Shown here: piece after piece, positions 4,144 through 7,745 of the stretch
How the letters are laid out: every line of letters starts with the position of its first letter
Numbering within the stretch: the stretch's first letter is position 1
Assembly (NCBI GenBank): GCA_035548175.1
Contig: DASZTO010000013.1
Coordinates: 1 to 7,745, forward strand
Length of the DNA stretch: 7,745 nucleotides
Source of the DNA: CALCHA01 sp035548175
GTDB lineage: Bacteria > Planctomycetota > Phycisphaerae > WQYP01
Direction: 5' to 3'
The notes under the pieces: model-generated
What the model was told of the DNA's origin: nothing
Database searches by the model: none
The model's input: only the letters and a program-made list of their open reading frames with translations
Translations under genes and position numbers: made by a program

Positions 4144-7100
4144 ATGTCATCGCCCGCTACCTCTCTGTCCACATCGTCCCCTGCCGGAACAGTTCAAGCA
4201 ACGGGCGGGCTGACGTCGGCGGCGATACGGAAGCAATTCATTGATTTTTTTGTGGAGCGGCATGGGCATGTATTTGTGCCGTCGTCGCCGGTGGTGCCGC
4301 ATGAGGATCCGACGCTGCTGTTTACCAATGCGGGGATGAATCAGTTCAAGCCGTTCTTTCTGGGGACGGCGAAGGCTCCGTGGAGGCGGGCGGCGAACAC
4401 GCAGAAGTGCATTCGGGCGGGAGGGAAGCACAACGATCTGGATGATGTGGGGCGGTCGCGGCGGCACCACACGTTTTTTGAGATGCTGGGGAACTGGAGC
4501 TTCGGGGATTACTTCAAGGAGGGGGCGATCGGGATGGCGTGGGAGCTGCTGACGAAGGTGTGGGGGCTGGATCCGCGGCGGCTGCATGTGTCGTGTTTCA
4601 TCGGGTCGCATGGGGTGCCGAAGGATACGGAGGCGGCGGACATCTGGAAGCGGGTGGCGAACTGGGAGCAGCACGGGCTGCGGTCAGAGGATCACATTCA
4701 TTATTTTGACAAGGACAATTTCTGGGAGATGGGGGAGACGGGTCCATGCGGTCCGTGCACGGAGATTTATATCGATCGGCGGCCGGAGGGGGAGATTGCG
4801 GCGGATTTGAAAGCGGGGAAGCGGGCGCCGGTGAACGCGGAGGATCCGCGGGTGATGGAGATATGGAACAACGTCTTTATTCAGTACAACCGGGACGCGA
4901 GCGGGAAGCTGACGGTGTTGCCGGCGCAGCACGTGGACACGGGGATGGGGCTGGAGCGGATTTGCCAGGTGTTGCAGGGGAAGGATGACAACTATGCGAC
5001 GGACTTGTTCACGCCGATATTCGAGGCGCTGACGAAGCTGACGGGGATCCGGTACACGGGGCGGTTTCCGCGGACGAACGCGGCGGATCCGGTCGCGGAG
5101 GCGGCGGATGCGCAATTGCGGCACGACATTGCGTTTCGGGTGATCGCGGACCATCTGCGGTGTTTGACGTTTGCGTTGACGGACGGGGCGGTGCCGAGCA
5201 ATGAGGGGCGCGGGTATGTGTTGCGGCGGATTTTGCGGCGTGCGGTGCGGTTCGGGCGGCAGCAGTTGAACTTGCAGGAGCCGTTTTTGCATGGGCTGGT
5301 GGGGGTGGTGGTGGAGACGATGGGGGCGATGTTTCCGGAGCTGATGAAGAATCCGGGGCATGTGGCGGAGATCATTCGGGATGAGGAGGTGAGCTTCGGG
5401 CGGACGCTGGATCGGGGGATCGGGCTATTTGAGGAGGCTGCGAACCAGGCGAAGGCGAACCAGGAGAAGCAGCTGGTGATTTCGGGGGAGGATGCGTTCC
5501 GGCTGTATGACACGTTTGGATTTCCGATCGATTTGACGCGCATCATGGCGGAGGAGCGGGGGATGCAGGTGGATCTGGAGGGGTATGAGCAGGCGATGAA
5601 GGAGGCGCAGGAGCGTGCGCGGCTGGGAGGCAAGGGGGCGGCAGGAGGCGCGGTGTACGACTTGCCGCCGAACGTGCTCGCGGAGCTGCACAAGCTGAAC
5701 GTGCATGGGACGGAGGACGGGTTCAAGTTCAAGCATGGGCCGATCCGGGCGACGTTGCGGGCGATCTGGAACGGGAGCGATCTGGATGAGCGGACGGACG
5801 CATCGGACGTGCGCGCGGGGGAGAAGGTGGCGTTGATACTGGACAAGACGAATTTTTACGCGGAGATGGGCGGGCAGGTGGGGGATTCGGGGGAGCTGCG
5901 CGCGGATGACGGGCATGGGAACGGGGCGGCGATTTTCATTGTGGAAACGACGCGGATGGTGGGGCCGTATGTGCTGCACATCGGGCATATCAAGCAGGGG
6001 CGGATGGGGGTGGGGGATGCGCTGACGGCGACGGTGCTGGGTCATCGTCCGCTGACGGAAAAGAATCACACGTCGACGCATCTGGCGAACTGGGCGTTGC
6101 GGGAGACGCTGGGGGAGCACGTGCAGCAGAAGGGGTCGCTGGTGGATCCGGAGAAGCTGCGGTTTGACTTCGTGCACACCAAGGCGATGAGCGATGCGGA
6201 GATCGCGAAGGTGGAGACGATGGTGAACACGTGCATCGAGATGAAGCTGCCGGTGTACATCGAGGTGGCGCCGCAGGAACTGGCGATGAAGATTCACGGG
6301 CTTCGGGCGGTGTTTGGGGAGAAGTATCCGCCGATGGTGCGGGTGGTGTCGGTGGGGGTGCCGGTGAAGGAGCTGCTCAGGGATCCGGGGAATGCGAAGT
6401 GGCAGGGGTATTCGGTGGAGTTCTGCGGCGGGACGCATCTGGGGAACGCGGGGGATGCGGAGCGGTTCGTGGTGACGGGGGAGGAATCGGTGAGCAAGGG
6501 GGTGCGGCGGATCGTGGCGCTCAGCGGGGCGGCGGCGCGGGAGGCGATCATGCAGGGGCAGGTGATCGAGAGCTTGGTGACGCAGTCGAAGGGGGCGGCG
6601 GACGGGGAGTTGCCGGGGCTGATCGCGGCGTTGCAGAAGGCGGTGGGCGGAGGAGCGAATGTGCCGCTGCTCTCGAAGCGGCGTGCGCAGGGGGCGATTG
6701 CGGAGTTGCAGGAGCGGTACAAGAAGTTTTCGCGGCAGCAGGGGGCGCAGGGCGGAGGAGCGGCGGGCGGCGGGGAAGGCGAGGCGCTGCTGGCGGCTGC
6801 GGAGCGCGTGGGCGGGGTGACGCTGGTGGCGGGGCGGGTGAAGGATGCGTCGGCGGATGCGTTGCGGGCGACATGGGACTGGCTGAAGAAGAAGCATCCG
6901 GGGCAGGATGTGGCGGCGCTTCTGGTGGGGCGGGTGGAGGAGACGGACAAGGAGGGCAACAAGCTGCCGGCGAAGGTGAGCATGCTGGCGGGGGTGGGCG
7001 ATCCGCTGGTGGGGAAGTTGAAGGCGGGGGATTGGATCAAGGCGGTGGCGCCGGTGGTCGGGGGGACGGGAGGCGGTCGTCCGCAGTTGGCGATGGCTGG

Positions 7101-7173
7101 GGGGAAGGAGGTGGGGAAGATGGAGGAGGCGCTGCGGGTGGGGCTGGAGTTTGCGCGGGGGAAGCTGGGGTGA
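4144..7173 (+). CDS. alaS: Alanyl-tRNA synthetase
   Basis: This cytoplasmic class II synthetase charges tRNA-Ala with alanine using ATP and clears misacylated Ser/Gly-tRNA-Ala. At 1009 residues it is longer than E. coli AlaRS (876). Residues 1-24 are a Ser/Thr-rich extension. The aminoacylation domain spans about 25-275: LLFTNAGMNQFKPFF (58-72), motif 2 region TQKCIRAGGKHNDLDDVG (86-103) with RHHTFFEMLGN (107-117), MGETGPCGPCTEIY (196-209), and motif 3 DTGMGLER (265-272). The tRNA-recognition region includes NEGRGYVLRRILRRAVR (353-369). The editing domain carries both zinc-site motifs, NHTSTH (641-646: H642, H646) and CGGTH (761-765: C761, H765). A coiled-coil region (about 800-870), a Gly-rich linker (869-880) and a DHHA1-type C-terminal domain (881-1009) follow. 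Extra length lies at 211-233, in the pre-CGGTH loop (740-758) and the linker. All catalytic motifs are intact. Several stretches resemble the eukaryotic cytosolic enzyme. It is monocistronic with its own promoter. Confidence 0.98.
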   Translation: MSSPATSLSTSSPAGTVQATGGLTSAAIRKQFIDFFVERHGHVFVPSSPVVPHEDPTLLFTNAGMNQFKPFFLGTAKAPWRRAANTQKCIRAGGKHNDLDDVGRSRRHHTFFEMLGNWSFGDYFKEGAIGMAWELLTKVWGLDPRRLHVSCFIGSHGVPKDTEAADIWKRVANWEQHGLRSEDHIHYFDKDNFWEMGETGPCGPCTEIYIDRRPEGEIAADLKAGKRAPVNAEDPRVMEIWNNVFIQYNRDASGKLTVLPAQHVDTGMGLERICQVLQGKDDNYATDLFTPIFEALTKLTGIRYTGRFPRTNAADPVAEAADAQLRHDIAFRVIADHLRCLTFALTDGAVPSNEGRGYVLRRILRRAVRFGRQQLNLQEPFLHGLVGVVVETMGAMFPELMKNPGHVAEIIRDEEVSFGRTLDRGIGLFEEAANQAKANQEKQLVISGEDAFRLYDTFGFPIDLTRIMAEERGMQVDLEGYEQAMKEAQERARLGGKGAAGGAVYDLPPNVLAELHKLNVHGTEDGFKFKHGPIRATLRAIWNGSDLDERTDASDVRAGEKVALILDKTNFYAEMGGQVGDSGELRADDGHGNGAAIFIVETTRMVGPYVLHIGHIKQGRMGVGDALTATVLGHRPLTEKNHTSTHLANWALRETLGEHVQQKGSLVDPEKLRFDFVHTKAMSDAEIAKVETMVNTCIEMKLPVYIEVAPQELAMKIHGLRAVFGEKYPPMVRVVSVGVPVKELLRDPGNAKWQGYSVEFCGGTHLGNAGDAERFVVTGEESVSKGVRRIVALSGAAAREAIMQGQVIESLVTQSKGAADGELPGLIAALQKAVGGGANVPLLSKRRAQGAIAELQERYKKFSRQQGAQGGGAAGGGEGEALLAAAERVGGVTLVAGRVKDASADALRATWDWLKKKHPGQDVAALLVGRVEETDKEGNKLPAKVSMLAGVGDPLVGKLKAGDWIKAVAPVVGGTGGGRPQLAMAGGKEVGKMEEALRVGLEFARGKLG

Positions 7174-7219
7174 AGGGAATTCCTCAACGGGGGCGTGCGT
7201 TATGGGGAGCAAGGGAGCC

Positions 7220-7549
7220 TCAGGAGGCCCGGCGCAGGGGACGTTGTGCGATGAAGCGTATCTCGACCCGCTGATTCAGCGCCGCGGCAATGCGCCGCAG
7301 CATGGCGATCGAATGGCCGTCATAATCGGCGTCCTCAAGGCGGCAAACAGCCGAGGCGGTCGTTCCCACAAGTTTGGCGAGTGCTCGTTGCGTAAGACCG
7401 GCCCGGGAGCGCAAGCGCGCGATCTGGCGGGCAATGTCCGCATTGGTGCGCTCTTCCTGCAGGGCGGCCAGCCGGTCGGGGCGGCCGGCGTAGTAACGTT
7501 TGTGAACGATCGCCAGGGCATCACTGGTTGAAGCGGTTTTTCGTTTCAT
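7220..7549 (-). CDS. XRE-family helix-turn-helix protein, HigA-like antitoxin or regulator
   Basis: This 109-residue DNA-binding protein has an N-terminal helical arm (about 8-45, with DRLAALQEERTNADIARQI at 25-43). A five-helix XRE/Cro-type domain covers about 40-95: IARLRSRAGLTQRALAKLVG (43-62) gives helices 1-2, TTASAVCRLEDAD (63-75) is the recognition helix, and IAMLRRIAAALNQRVEIRF (81-99) closes the fold. The pattern LEDADY.GHS..ML.RIA.AL is common in solo XRE regulators and HigA-type antitoxins. Such proteins normally bind a palindrome at their own promoter. No toxin frame is seen upstream (7550-7745) or downstream (46 nt to the end of alaS), so it may be a solitary antitoxin, unless a partner lies beyond the right edge. 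SD is weak (GAGA 7 nt upstream). The DNA is nearly balanced for G and C, unlike all other genes here. It converges on alaS. Confidence 0.85.
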   Translation of the reverse strand: MKRKTASTSDALAIVHKRYYAGRPDRLAALQEERTNADIARQIARLRSRAGLTQRALAKLVGTTASAVCRLEDADYDGHSIAMLRRIAAALNQRVEIRFIAQRPLRRAS

Positions 7550-7582
7550 GTGCGTTCTCGATATGTGTGAGCCTCGGGGTTC

Positions 7583-7610
7583 CGTATAAAGTTCGCCCTG
7601 CGTACAGTAC
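7583..7610 (-). promoter_or_regulatory. Possible promoter/operator region of the XRE gene
   Basis: The minus strand has a -10-like TATACG (7583-7588) 33 nt before the XRE ATG, with no convincing -35. A perfect 9-bp palindrome, GTAC-A-GTAC (7602-7610), lies about 13 nt upstream of it, where an autorepressor might bind. Both are short and could be chance. The remaining DNA to the right edge shows no gene I can support. Confidence 0.25.
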
Positions 7611-7745
7611 CGTCCGGGATTTAAGGGAGGGTTTTGGAAGCTGTGCAGGCAAGAGCAGGTTTAAAGAAGGTGATGCGCGGCAAAGGGAGTGGTAGCGGCG
7701 TGGCAAGCGCATGGCGCGGCCCGGCTCCCGCTCCAGCGCGCAGCG

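Noticed and set aside
5425..7212. A 595-codon minus-strand open frame opposite alaS
   Set aside because: It encodes Arg/His/Pro/Leu-rich sequence with no domain, as expected antisense to G-rich codons; alaS is certain.
7174..7235. Intrinsic terminator after alaS (GCCTC-AG-GAGGC stem near 7215-7226)
   Set aside because: The loop is only 2 nt, the next pair is mismatched, and there is no T run.
6231..7274. A 347-codon plus-strand frame overlapping the 3' part of alaS
   Set aside because: Gly/Ala-rich shadow of alaS in another frame, with no domain.
7521..7712. A 63-codon minus-strand frame upstream of the XRE gene as a HigB toxin
   Set aside because: The sequence lacks RelE/HigB core motifs and overlaps the XRE start region out of frame; it looks non-coding.
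7673..7745. Start of a plus-strand gene at the right edge (ATG at 7673 with AAGAAGG upstream)
   Set aside because: Only 24 low-complexity codons are visible (Gly/Ser/Ala/Pro), with no family signal; cannot be supported.

Overview
The window is very GC-rich bacterial DNA with strong strand asymmetry: G far exceeds C on the + strand almost throughout, whichever strand carries the gene. Minus-strand genes therefore use C-ending codons and the large plus-strand gene uses G-ending codons. The best guess for the source is a member of the Planctomycetota, perhaps Phycisphaerae-like. This rests on the eukaryote-like alanyl-tRNA synthetase, a GH10-like protein, small unrecognised ORFs and extreme composition. 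It is an inference and cannot be proved from 7.7 kb.

Left block (1-1987, minus strand): a two-gene unit. A GH10-fold protein that seems to lack both catalytic glutamates is followed after 13 nt by a membrane-anchored ComEA-like helix-hairpin-helix protein that runs off the left edge. A good sigma70-type promoter sits so close to the GH10-like start that the mRNA should be leaderless. Divergent from it (2108-2594, plus) is a compact RelE/ParE-type toxin-antitoxin pair with overlapping genes.

Middle block (2605-3726, minus strand): three separately spaced small genes. They are a single-domain CheY-like response regulator, an 84-residue protein of unknown function with a near-ideal promoter, and a 47-residue strongly basic protein, each with a clear Shine-Dalgarno site. 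An array of about six 8-bp repeats lies between the first two. The 417-bp gap before alaS holds an AT-rich block and two copies of a 68-bp element, each copy able to form two hairpins.

Right block (4144-7745): alaS, full length at 1009 codons, encodes alanyl-tRNA synthetase with catalytic, editing and C-terminal domains intact and several sequence features like the eukaryotic cytosolic enzyme. Downstream and convergent is an XRE/HigA-like DNA-binding protein whose DNA lacks the G-over-C bias seen elsewhere, suggesting recent acquisition. No toxin partner for it is visible. The genes do not form one pathway; the window looks like a housekeeping gene next to small regulatory, toxin-antitoxin and lineage-specific genes.
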